Part shown: piece by piece, positions 9,880 through 21,076 of the stretch | Layout of the letters: every line of letters begins with the position of its first letter | Position numbering within the stretch: the first letter of the stretch is position 1 | Assembly: GCA_947359465.1 (NCBI GenBank) | Contig: OX375873.1 | Location: forward strand, 55,399,573 to 55,463,572 | Reading direction: 5' to 3' | Source of the DNA: Metellina segmentata | Lineage: Eukaryota > Arthropoda > Arachnida > Araneae > Tetragnathidae | DNA: 64,000 bases | Translations under genes and position numbers: made by a program | The notes under the pieces: model-generated | The model's database searches: none | What the model was told of the DNA's origin: nothing | The model's input: only the letters and a program-made list of their open reading frames with translations

Positions 9880-12280
9880 ATATAATGAATAGCTCCATGA
9901 TTAACAGATTCTAACTATGTATAAAATTGGGTCGGATTTTGTTGCTTTGATTTAGGTAAGTGAGAAAATTGTGATTTTCGTAAACTTCAGCTAAACCATA
10001 AGCTGGAAATATTTCCAGCATAGCCTTAACTGGACGTTTTTATTTATAGAGAAAGTAGAAACGCTCTTATACGATGTTTGTCTCTCATGCTGTCTCAAAT
10101 ATCCTATTTTCTTATTTTATTTTAATTCCTTTATACATAACAATTATACGCTGATTTCTATTATAGGTTATTGTCGCAATAGGAGAAGTAAGTATTGAGA
10201 GCTCTGTCATTTGTGATAGATGTTTTCAGTATTATCACACATCATTCGCATTTCAAGTGGGTTTGCTCATTTTTCTCATCTCATTCATCTTACCTCAGTG
10301 AAATATTATTTTCAAACTTTCCAAATGACAGTACACGTTTGGAAGACTCTATATAAGATATTTTCATTTCGTACCACTCGGTGAATTAAAATTGATTTGA
10401 CGAGGTCGAATATTCAGTTATTAGTTTTCAGAGAGAATTTCTTGAGACCTTTACTTCTGATATTCGAAAATCTATTCCTCTTAATTCGTAAGTTTAAAGC
10501 TGTTTTAAACAGGACGTTTCTTGGGTTCGTTATGTTTCTTTTATTGCAGTGCTCAGTCTTATTACTAGTTACTTTTACTGTTGATGTAAATTTATTCGAT
10601 AACGATTTCTTCATCTGAGAATTTACAAGAGACAATTATGTTCGATAAATTAACTTACATTGTACAAATAATCGGCTTACTAGTGAAACATTTTCAAACT
10701 GTTTAGATATGAGTTTTTTAGATTTTTTAGACCGGAATGCGGTGATCTTTTGACTGGTGAAGTGTGTCCACTAGGTCACGTTTTCACTGCACGAAGGTTA
10801 GATTTCTTCTTGACATACACACTTAGAGAGTTGATTTTCCCATTTGTGTTTTTTGACTCAGAATGTTTTGCTAGTAAGTCGGCGATATACAAACGTTTCA
10901 TTTTTCAAATGTACTGTTAAATGTACCCTCAACAATTCTACCCTCAAGATACTTTTGATGGCAAAGAAACAGTACTCTAATATATTTTTATTCCTCTATT
11001 GAGTCATATTCTGTCATGTCGAGTTGTGATATTTAAACGTAGATTAATGATTTCACTCGTTTTTCATTCAGTATGAGTTAAATGTCACTGAACTCAATTT
11101 TAACAAGACTCCAGGGTAGCTCGTGTGCACGCCTTACTTTTCCTTCAATATGTACTACAATACTAAAACCTCTCTCCTCATCGGCGTTCTACTATACAAT
11201 TTTTGCTTTTATATTTAATCTAAAAGTGGAATGACAAATTCATACATCGCAGACTCACACATTACGAGATCAAAGCTTAAGAAAAAGTTTTTAAATCCTT
11301 GGACGAATGCCAAATTTTAGATCGAACTAAAACGAATGAAATGCAGCGCCATCAACATGCAGTTTGAAGTATCCTGGCTTCAGAAAAGATTCACGATCTC
11401 CACCTCATTGTGCCGTTGAATAAATAATGAATCATCCCTAGAGGGGGCTCATTTTATAATTCTCTTAAGATGCTGGATTTACTTAAGACACGTGATTATG
11501 CAAATTTAAAACACATTCATATAATTGGAATGACGCTATACGGGAAACCATCGTACTGACTCGCAATTTTTAAATTTACAGTCACTTTGAAGTACTAGAC
11601 ACAAACGCGTATCTTGTCTTAGAAAAACCATAGAAAATGAAGTGACTATATAGTTTTCAGCATTATAATACTGACTACCTCTTAGAAGAACAGACGTTTA
11701 TTAATGATAGTGTGATTTAATCATTAGGATACATTGAATGTGCATATTTGGAATACCGTGTTAACGCAGATTGGGTCCATGGTCCTCCGCTTTAAGAATC
11801 CAGAGGCGTTATTATTCACTGTGATTACCAGCGCAAATTCAGTTATTAAGTATTATCCCATTTCCGAGCAAACCAGTCTAAAAAATTAAAATTGTTTTTC
11901 TCGGTGGAAATGAAACGTAACACGAAAGGAATTTTTAATACTTCTGTTATTTAATGCGATTAATTTGTTGTCATGCTATTCTCTAGAGAGAACAGCTTAA
12001 ATCTCTTCTCATGGAATCTATTTTGAGAGTTGATGGAAAAAAATAGCATCCTGATTAAGCTGGATTTCAATTATTAAGCACTTTCGAAACCTTTTTGTTT
12101 TTTATTAATAAAAAGAATCAATTTTTGTGCATTGATCAATTGCTTATTAATTTATTTAAGTATTGACGTGTTTGAAATTTTTTATGCGTTTCTAATAATT
12201 TTTAAGAAACTTAGCATCAAAGATTTTATTGAATTCTGAAAAATTCTTTTAACGTCATTTCGCTGTACTTAGGAGGCCTC
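9880..12280. other. mostly featureless AT-rich DNA
   Basis: Apart from the dispersed repeat at 10668-10840 I see no coding or mobile structure. A good splice-donor string (TTTAG then GTAAGTGAG) occurs at about 9955, but no bounded open exon precedes it. The octamer-like ATTATGCAAAT lies at 11495-11505. Confidence 0.3.
10668..10840 (-). repeat. dispersed repeat R1, minus-strand copy
   Basis: Its reverse complement aligns with 18960-19130. Shared strings are caagaagaaatctaacctt, cttc(a/g)ccagtc and atgtttcact-(t/a)g-aagccga, in the same order over about 165 bp. It carries no coding sequence and no tRNA-like boxes. It is an unnamed dispersed repeat, possibly part of a larger transposon. Confidence 0.6.
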
Positions 12281-12281
12281 A

Positions 12282-12515
12282 TTGTACTTACTGCTATACA
12301 CAAGGTCTAATGGCTTGAGTTGGTTGGCATTCATGACGCAAGGGGCATGTTTGGACAAACTGCGTCAAACAACTCAAGCAATGGACATACATACGAAAAG
12401 AAAGAAACAGAAGGAAGAAGTACACCTAGGGCTGGTTACAGGAATCGAACATGAGTCGCCTACGAATCACAGGTTGTTAGCGCAGTGGACAAATACAGTG
12501 ATCCATGGCGGAGCC
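12282..12515 (-). repeat. SINE family S2, minus strand, head and body
   Basis: On the minus strand: TCCACTGCGCTAACAACCTG, then CATGTTCGATTCCTGTAACC, followed by a body with TTTCTTTTCGTATGTATG and a GTTTGACGCAG block. The same order is present at 6180-6540. The 78-codon plus frame here is an antisense shadow of the SINE. Confidence 0.65.
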
Positions 12516-12931
12516 TAATACCATCGGGCTACATATTACAGTTTAGGTTTCTTTAAGAAAGATAATATTTTCCAAATTTTACTTGAAAATGCTCTAAGTA
12601 ATAATAAATGTAAGATATGAAAATTAAAAAATCATCATCAAGTGTAAAGTTGTATGAAAATTATTCAATCTGTGTAATTCTCAATGCTTAAAATTGAAAT
12701 TTGTTAAGCATTGGAGCACAACTATAATCTGTTAGTATAGTAAGTAAGGTTTACTTTTCAATGAAATTCAAGCTATCTTTCTCAGTGAAACGAGCTAACA
12801 TTTAGTAATCCGTATAATTAAAGAATAAAAAAATCGTAAAGAAGTTTACATTAAAAAGTTGAGTGAGGACAAGAAACAAGAATTGAAAAATTTTCCAAAA
12901 CTGTTTCGAATGTTTAGAAACTAGAATGTTT

Positions 12932-13094
12932 GAACATTCTACATCGTAATGTTTGAACATTCTACATCGTAATGTTTGAACATTCTACATCGTAATGTTT
13001 GAACATTCTACATCGTAATGTTTGAACATTCTACATCGTAATGTTTGAACATTCTACATCGTAATGTTTGAACATTCTACATCGTAATGTTTGA
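12932..13094. repeat. 23-bp minisatellite, seven identical copies
   Basis: The unit GAACATTCTACATCGTAAT followed by GTTT repeats from 12932 at a 23-bp period seven times without a difference that I can see, ending in a partial unit at 13093. Adjacent units create AATGTTTGAACATT, with 6-bp inverted arms around TG, so the array can form serial hairpins. Flanking sequence (gaatgtttag, ctagaatgttt) shows decayed relatives of the unit. Confidence 0.95.
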
Positions 13095-13099
13095 ACTAA

Positions 13100-16000
13100 A
13101 TTTCCTGATTTCGTAATGTAAAGAAACATCTTGATTCAAAATGAAAAATATATTCTTCCAATTTTATAATTTAACGATAAAATTATGTGGTGAGTAGTAC
13201 GAAGTGCCACAAAAAATGTTTTCAATAGTAACATAGCTTTTATTTCTTTAAAAAAAAGCATTGAAAATTTAAAACTTCAATATTATGAGCTGTTACAGCC
13301 AAATTAGTTCCCAGAATATAGACTAAATTAGTCGTCAATTAGTCTTTGTACTTTATTTTAGATATTAAACTGTAAATCTTTACGTGGGATAACTGACATA
13401 ATTTTCTTCTAAATATTCTTTTGAATAGACACAATATAAGATTTAACAATACAAGAATATATTTTGATAATGTAGTGTACGCTTACTAATCACATCGTAT
13501 AAATAAATATTTTTGGATAAAAGGGAAAAAAAATATCCTCACCTTAACGAAAATTATTTCATACACTGCTTTCGTAAAATTCTTCTGAGTTCCATCCCTT
13601 GATGAGCGAGTATCAAGTTTTACAACTTACATAGTACAAATTAACTTCATTTTTGGATACAATTTCAATCAGTAAAAGTTTTTATTTATTTCCAAATGTG
13701 CTATTTAAAACTTAAGTGCTTAAACATAATTTAATCTAAACAGTAATATTATTTTTTGTACAAGATTTATCTTTTCTCAATAGTTACTTTAGTGGGATAG
13801 TATAAATACAGATAAATTTACAAATAAATATTTTTTGGAGCTTTCTTTTCATCATTCTGACGATCTCATATCAGTCAAGTTTTTTTATTAGAATATAATT
13901 TGTTTATCAACGATATATTTATTGAAATCCCATTATTTCCTCATTGCAGAATATCTCCACTGAGCCAAATTTACTTCATTGTATAATCTGCATATAAATA
14001 ATTATATGCAGACTTTAATCTGCATATAAATAATGATTTGGGACTTTTTACTATCCCTTATTATCTTTACATTTCCATCCATGTCGTATGACTACTTTAT
14101 GTACTATAAAAATTACATTATGAGACAAAATTAATTGTATATAAATGTAGAACTTCATACTTACATATGTCGTTGTTGTTGAACAGCATAATTTGATTGT
14201 AAGTAATTATATTTATTGAAAAGTCTTTAATTTTGGCGTTATACGTTGTCTGTATAAGTTAATCGCAACTTCATTGCAAGATTAACTTGTAATTACATTA
14301 CGTGAAATTTTATTTTCTCTTACGCTGGGAGTTAAATGCCTTTTCTATAGTACGAGTTAATGATATTAGCAATGCTTACTCTTATTCTCTAACACGGCAT
14401 TTGATAATCAAGCACGGAAGGAAAGGTAATAATCAAACTGTTAGATCTCATTTGTTTATTACACGCAAGAGTAATCTTAATTCATCATCATAATTTTTTG
14501 TTATTCAAATATCTACACACATATTCAATAAAATGCCCCACATTAACCAGCATTTATTAAAGATCATGAGCCAGTATTGTGTTAACGTACGTGCATGCAT
14601 ATATTTTGATAGTATTTAAACGAAATCCGGAATAGTTTTGTAATTGAATTTGTTTGTTTAACTGTTTACCAATGAACCTGTCTATACAAAACTTTCAATT
14701 CTAGAATGAGTATTCTACATATCGAAAGACCACGCAGAATTAAAATTGAGTCTACTATTTCATTAAACATTATCAAATTGCATTCATTATACATTTCATT
14801 TTAACATTAAAAATGTTTACTTTAAATTTTATTACAAATAAAAATAAGTACTTTCAGGTATTTAAATCTAATAGTTAAATTCTGTGGGAATATTGATTTG
14901 CATATCCGAACACAATATTTGTGTCTTAGCTCATTTCCCTATTAATTCTTGATCAAAATGAGCCTATTAGTAGGAATAGAGTTGATTTGACTTAAGACGT
15001 ATTCAAAAATTTATTTGCAGCAAGCAAGAATATAATTTGCACGCTAGATAAATGAGAGGTAGTCTTTCCATGATAGTTTAGTTAAGTTAAGAACTATTCA
15101 AATTTTTTGTAGAGGAAATGTAAATATTGATCTAAAAAGTTTGTTTTTTCAGTTATTTCAAACTTTTAGTAAAAATTATTTTATTCCATTATATCAATAG
15201 CCTGTATATATAATGTGCATTTAAGAATGCATTATCTTATAACAAACACTGGTCAAAATTGTGTATTAAACATATATAACAAATTCAATGACACAGTATA
15301 AGTGAAAGTATGAATTATGTAAGTAAATGTAAAGCTGCAATTTTTTAAAGAAAATTTTTGTGTTGCTATTAAGCATTTTAAGATAAATTTTTTATTAATA
15401 GTTTCCATTCATATGTTCCAAACGCTTTAATTTTGGATTTGTAAACTTGTGATTGCAATAGAGCTGTATGGTATTAACATTTGTAGTAGAATACTCAAAT
15501 GTAGTTGATGATGATATATGCTGAATTTTAACATTAAGAGTAATTACAATTCCAAATAAAAAGGATTTAATCAACATAAATTGATATAAATTTTAAGAAT
15601 TTGAACTAAAGAGCCTGGTGGTTATTATAATGTTATTTTCGGTTAAGTGCATTTAAAAATTTTACTTGATAATTTGATATTTTGTATCATTTTTAATTTA
15701 AAAAAATTGTTTTCTTAGGGCAGAAAAAAAAAGTGTTAAAGCGGAATAAACTCTGTACTAGATGCCGTGTGGGATAAGGCGAAAAATGATGACAGAATTC
15801 TGAAACAATACATAGAACAAATAAAAGGATAAAATCTTTTTAAGAGCATTTTATTTTGAAAGCCTGTCTCGAAAATAAGTGAAGGTAAATGTTTTGTGTT
15901 GGAACGCATTGCGTTGAATGCTTTTAATGTTTAGAATACTTTTTAATGGGCAAAGAAGGAAATAATTCCTAATTGAATTTACGTCTAGGATTGGATTGGA

Positions 16001-16740
16001 TATGGTTTTGTGGCATTGAGAGAGAGAGAGAGTGCTCTTGGGACATATTACGCCAAACTCAAAAATTTACTTCTTTACGAAACTATTTACTACATCACTT
16101 CAAGGTAACTCATAATCTTAGGAAGAAAACAAAGAAAATAACTATTGAAAATTGAACCTATAAGTATTGTTTATTTGTTTTTAAAGAAAAAACTATGGCT
16201 AAAGTGATGATATCTATGAACATAAACGTTTGAAATATTTTAAATTCAATAAGTAACCTTCAATTGTAAAAGATAAATTATGTACAGATTTACTCGATAC
16301 TATTAATCATACCTAGCAGACATTTGCTTCAGAAAATTTTCAAAATTGTTCGGGAATTATTTCAAAATTTAATACATTGTAATAATTGTTTCAAAGATAC
16401 ATTTGTGAGAATATTGTAGATTTAAAAACCGAAAACAATTCGTTCACAAAAGTGAGAAATCATAACCAAAATATCATATATAATTTTAGTTTTAAATGAA
16501 AACTTTTTATTGAAATTACTATAAGATTATATCGGTATTTTTCCGCATCTGGAATATGATTCGAGAAATCAAATTATTATTTAAGACAACGATCCCCCTA
16601 TTACATACGTCACTTTCACGAGTCAGCAATGCTAAGAAAACATCCAATTAAAGTATTACAGTTTCTGCAAAATTGTGATATAGGATTAGAATACGGGGAT
16701 TCAAAATAAATAATTGAAACTATGTCTATTTTTACTTGCC
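13100..16740. other. very AT-rich DNA, no gene seen
   Basis: The only structure I support is the hairpin at 13987-14012 and a short GA microsatellite at about 16019-16031. The short frames here lack domains and are as expected for low-GC sequence. Confidence 0.35.
13987..14012. repeat. perfect 10-bp hairpin with direct repeat
   Basis: TCTGCATATA (13987-13996), loop aataat, TATATGCAGA (14003-14012). The string aatctgcatataaataat recurs at about 14017, making a direct repeat next to the palindrome. Confidence 0.85.
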
Positions 16741-17460
16741 GTGCAATTCTTTTAGACGGAGGTTCACATATGTATACATATGTTTTGCCTCTTGAAATTC
16801 GGTTTTTGAATATGTAAATAATTAAGGTGTATTTAAGTATATAAATCCGTGGTTATATAACAAAGAATTTTGAATTTCCTCTTGAAACCCAATTAAGGGC
16901 AAAATTCTTTTTTGTGAATACGAATTCACTTACGTAAACTTGCAATGAATATTTACATATGTGTTAAAGGATTGAATATTTGAATAAACGTTCAATCCTA
17001 TAGCGTAATTTTTATTAACAATCTATGAATCTAAATGTTTTACGAACAATTCACGAACACATATAAATATATGGTCACCACGGTCAGTGAATATTTAGGC
17101 ACATGTTCAATCCTTAAACAAACGCAAATGTCCATTGAGCACATACGTAAATGATTAATCCTTAAGCAAACGTATATGTTCAATGAACTCCTATGAATGT
17201 TGAACATTTGCATATGAATTTACGCATGTTACATATGTATGTATCATACGCATACGTATACGTAAAGTATTCAATTAATATTTGCTTGTTAATAACACTT
17301 GCTTCATTAGCGTCATGCTTGTTCGTATGTATACACTCATTGTTCACTGATAGTTTGATACATAAATGTTCATTGAACATTTACTGATGTGAATTTTTGG
17401 ATATAACAAAGAATTTCGCAGTCAGTAGGGGTTCAAGAGGCAAAACCAACTGCCCACGTA
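16740..17460. repeat. palindrome-rich repeat block with terminal direct and inverted repeats
   Basis: The 16-mer atataacaaagaattt is repeated exactly at 16855-16870 and 17401-17416. The string ttttgcctcttgaa at about 16783 faces its complement ttcaagaggcaaaa at about 17432. Between them are many diverged copies of a TTCAATCCTTAA-CAAACG / ATGTTCAATGAAC pattern, with self-complementary strings such as gttcattgaac and catatgtatacatatg. This may be a foldback transposon or a tandem repeat with palindromic units. No protein is encoded. Confidence 0.45.
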
Positions 17461-18030
17461 TGTGACCTCCAGAATGAAGAGGTTAATGCTCATTATTTTT
17501 GTGAAGCGCCATTTCTGAGATTTATCAATAAACATTTAAATAAAAAATATTCTATTTACCTCAGATAACTTGATAGAAAGGGGCTATGCGGTCATCATTT
17601 TTTCTGGTGCAAAACAATAAACCAGTATTATCCATACAGTCCAAGCCGAAGGAGTATTGGGTCACAAAAATCCCCCAGAAGCACAAGACAAGAACGATCC
17701 ATTTCATGCAGCAAAACCTCTGCACCACACCACACCAGTCCCCGTTCCAAAATCATACCCTGGCCCTCGTCGAACGGAAAAGTAGTCTAGGGTCGTTAAT
17801 CTGTGCTTCCGTATACGGATTGGGAAAAAAAAAACTACTACAGGCAACCACGTACAGCTGTTTCCTTTCCGTACTTTGTTCGCAAGGGGTCGACGTTCTC
17901 TGTATAGGATGAATCTGGACAGACGATTGCCTTTTGCACTCGGAGGTTTCCAAGATGCTGGGCGCCCATTCACCAGGGGTTGTTGTCGCGTTACCCCGTT
18001 CGGTTCGAATAGATCCTCCACCCCTTTTTT
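17461..18030. other. GC-richer segment with a long minus-strand open frame of unknown status
   Basis: Composition shifts to more balanced bases. A 105-codon minus-strand frame (18021 to 17704) is open but starts with GTG, includes a run of Phe encoded by poly(T), and resembles no family I know. Overlapping open frames on both strands suggest the openness comes from base composition. It may be an old exon, promoter region or repeat. Confidence 0.25.
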
Positions 18031-18134
18031 ATATGAAAATTGTTAAGGAGCACAATGAGGCATTCTTCTTTGGCACACGCCGGATATCGGAGGCTGCAGG
18101 CAGTTGAAAGACTACGGTCAACAAGTTCATTCTC

Positions 18135-18830
18135 CGAGCAGAGGGTAAACTTGGAAATTTTTGAGGGGTGGCTTTTAGTTTGTTTCGGGGGTGGAAGGGC
18201 TTTTAACAAAAGCTCGACATAGCAACAAATCTTGCATTTCTTCCTTTTATTTCACGCCTAAGGTACGCTCTTGGAAAATTTCTGCGATTTTGGAGCTGTT
18301 ATTTCGCTGTGCAACAGAATCCAGTTTCAAGAGCCGTTAAGGATCGGATTCAAACCTCCAGAAAGGCAATCATCACTGTTACCTATCTCACCACCCACTC
18401 AAAAATTTCCAAGTTTGTTAGTTAACATGGGAATTTTTGAGGGAGAAAGGTTTTTTTGTCTGTGTGTGCGGATGGAAGTGTTTTAACTTGAGATCATCAA
18501 AGCAACAGAACGTACACTTCTTTCTATTATTCCCAGCTTAAGATAAGGCGTTGAAAAAGTTCTTCACATTTTCGAGTTGTCTTTTCGCCGTGCAACAGAA
18601 TCCTGTTTCAAGAGCCTTAAAGGATCATATTCAAACCTCCAATCAGAGAGACATGCACCACATACCTTGCACATAAGATGCTGGATGCGAAGGTCAAAAC
18701 CGAACAAGAACACCGAGTTGTTTTTCGCACTATAACAGAATTCCGATTCAAGAGCCGTTAAGGATCAGATTCAAACCAATCGGTGATTAATGTATCACAT
18801 ACCCTACACGTGTCATGCTGATTGTGAAAG
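18135..18830 (-). repeat. tandem repeat of about 281 bp carrying tRNA-like boxes (family S5)
   Basis: The marker caagagcc(g/t)ttaaggatc recurs at 18328, 18609 and 18749, and whole-unit similarity (gtgcaacagaatcc, gaatttttgaggg) extends over two 281-bp units plus a shorter third. On the minus strand unit 1 shows TGGTGAGATAGG, which matches 11 of 12 A-box positions, then GGTTTGAATCC, a near-perfect B box. This suggests tandem tRNA-derived SINE units. The frames overlapping it are incidental. Confidence 0.6.
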
Positions 18831-18959
18831 TCAAACCAAACGTTCAGTTTACAATACATAGGGTATGTTTAAAAAATAATGAAACTAGCATACCTTCGGC
18901 TTAGTAGTGAAACACACTAAATTAAAAACAAGTTCTGAAAAAACGAAAAAGCTACCCCT

Positions 18960-19130
18960 GCTCACTACGCTTTAACCACTTAAGTATGTTTCTCAAGAAG
19001 AAATCTAACCTTCTTAATGTGAATCTAAATCTTCGCCAGTCTAAGATAAATTTTAGTCCAGAAAAGCTAAAATCATACCTTGAAATTTTTGAATTATGTT
19101 TCACTTGAAAGCCGACGATTTATGCCATTG
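18960..19130 (+). repeat. dispersed repeat R1, plus-strand copy
   Basis: This is the counterpart of the minus-strand copy at 10668-10840: caagaagaaatctaacctt, cttcgccagtc and atgtttcacttgaaagccga occur in the same order. It is bounded on the right by an antisense S1 SINE. Confidence 0.6.
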
Positions 19131-19149
19131 ATTAACTCTGTTGGAAGTG

Positions 19150-19275
19150 GGTAGTTCAATTAACAACGCACTGGAACAAAACAACGGGCTATTGGCAACG
19201 TTCGGCATCAAAGCTGAAGGGAAGATACGAGAACAACACCTCGTAATTTTGAACTACACTCAGACGACGTAACTC
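19150..19275 (-). repeat. SINE family S1, antisense fragment
   Basis: It contains acgcactgg, acaacgggctattggcaacg, then caacacctcgtaattttgaa, matching the S1 3' part in antisense. The 5' head is absent. Confidence 0.65.
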
Positions 19276-19701
19276 TGTTGGAAACTTTCATCAGTTTGGT
19301 TTTCAAGATATGAAAATAGTGCCGTTTACGAGATCTATTCTTGAGTTAATTACAATCGAGGTCATTACTTTTTACTTCAGCGAATATACTATTAAATTAT
19401 GCTAGTGGTTCTACGCCTTTTCACTTGAAAGCCTTTCATATCTTTTTTCGAAAAAGTAAGACGTGGAAACACTGGTGATAGGTAACGTACTTTTCAAACT
19501 TGAGTTTTTCACTCATATTTTAATTTGGTTAAGACAATGGCGGACGTGTAGGTCCGACAAAATGGCCATCGACAATTCTTAATTTTACTACCTTTATCAG
19601 TCGTTTTTTTTAAGGTTTTATATAATTTACTACTCAGCATCACACACATTATAAACAGGAGTCTGCCATTAGGTTGAGTTGCAGTTTGTTTCTTTTAATA
19701 A

Positions 19702-19703
<2 letters not shown>

Positions 19704-19747
<44 letters not shown>
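19704..19747. repeat. (TC)n microsatellite
   Basis: Uninterrupted TC dinucleotides, about 22 units. It could also offer GAGA-type sites on the minus strand. Confidence 0.97.
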
Positions 19748-19750
<3 letters not shown>

Positions 19751-20443
19751 GCAATGGTTGCCGATTACATTAGAATGATGGCAGCATCAATTAGAATTTG
19801 ACACAAACTCTAAATGCTAACAAGAATGCCCTTTTTCCTTTCTTTTCTGTACCACTACAAACTAGATGTGATTGCAAAAGAATTAGATGAATGGTAGTAA
19901 TGATAGCCAAATATGAAAAGAGGATACAGAATGTAAAATAGATTTTGCTACATACCTCTTGCGCAGTAATAATACTGTATCAGAAAAATTCTTTGGAGTT
20001 CATTGCAACAAAGTTACATAACCTACTTCTTGAAGTAGAATTTTCCATGAATCAAAGTTCTTTGGATCGTAATTTTAGAAAGCTATTCTTTTGGAAACAA
20101 GAATTTAGCTCTCATCATTTACTAAAAACTTATTTAAAAATTAGTCCCAATTCCCTTTTTGTGCACTTCATGCGCTTTTGCTCTAGTCAATGTACCTTAG
20201 GTGAAAAGAGACTATAAATTTGAGTGCGCTGACGGAAAGTAACGTTAACAAACGGTCATCTTAGTACGATTTAATAATTTTGAGTAACAAATAACAAAAT
20301 CTGCGTTTTGTGATACCAAGCATCCTCATAAGTTGCTAGCTTAGGATATATTTTCTGCGTTCCTTGCCATGCATATTTTTGCCTCTCTTACAATTACCTT
20401 TCCATTCAATTTAAAAGTATGGCAACTGATACTAGTAATATGT

Positions 20444-21069
20444 GAGTCGCTCAGAAGCCAATGCGCGATAAAGTCCAGAAAACAAAAATTGAGAAAATTA
20501 AAGATTTTAATACATTGGTTTCAAATTTTTTTGGCTTATTAAGTCGATCAGAAAAGTATATAAAGTCTTTTTTCCAAGGGTAGGCTCTGCACCAAAACAA
20601 GATATGTACAGGATGTGCAAATAAAGACGTAAGAAATGTATGCAAAAATATATTGTTCCGTGTTTCATCAGTTGTATGGCATAATGTATGGCAGCGTTCG
20701 CAAATGCAACTTCAGAACTAGTGAAACGGGGGTCACATGACGGATTATTTTCTGGCTTACACTTTTTTCAAAGAATTGTCTACGAACGCGACCTCAGTAT
20801 TACCAGCATATATCAAAAGAAGAAGAATTTAGTTTTTATTTCAAAGTTTATGCAAACAAATATTTAAAAAAAAAAATGGACTCTTATTTACAATGGCTTC
20901 TGAAATTATTATACGACATATTCAGAAGCTATAAAAAGAAGGGCTTTCTGACCAAGAAAAGAACGAGGCAACGAATTAATACTTTAATAAATAAAAATAA
21001 ATATTATTTATTCCATTAAAATTTACAAAAATCAGAAAATATCAAACCGCATGGGCTTCTGAGCGACTC
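20444..21069. mobile_element. non-autonomous DNA element with 16-24-bp inverted ends
   Basis: GAGTCGCTCAGAAGCC (20444-20459) is perfectly inverted at 21054-21069, and the similarity extends to about 22 of 24 positions (tgagtcgct...atgcg). A possible 4-bp duplication ATGT flanks it (20440-20443 and 21070-21073). If instead the ends are taken two bases further out, both are bordered by TA, which would fit Tc1/mariner. No transposase is recognisable; the 64-codon minus frame at 20451-20645 is featureless. It lies only about 5 bp from the next mariner. Confidence 0.78.
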
Positions 21070-21076
21070 ATGTATA

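Noticed and set aside
12282..12518. 78-codon plus-strand gene
   Set aside because: It is antisense to an S2 SINE recognised by its tRNA-like boxes.
12932..13094. CRISPR array
   Set aside because: The 23-bp units are contiguous with no spacers, and the genome is eukaryotic; it is a minisatellite.
17704..18021. 105-codon minus-strand gene
   Set aside because: No ATG at the start, poly(T)-encoded Phe run in the middle, no domain.
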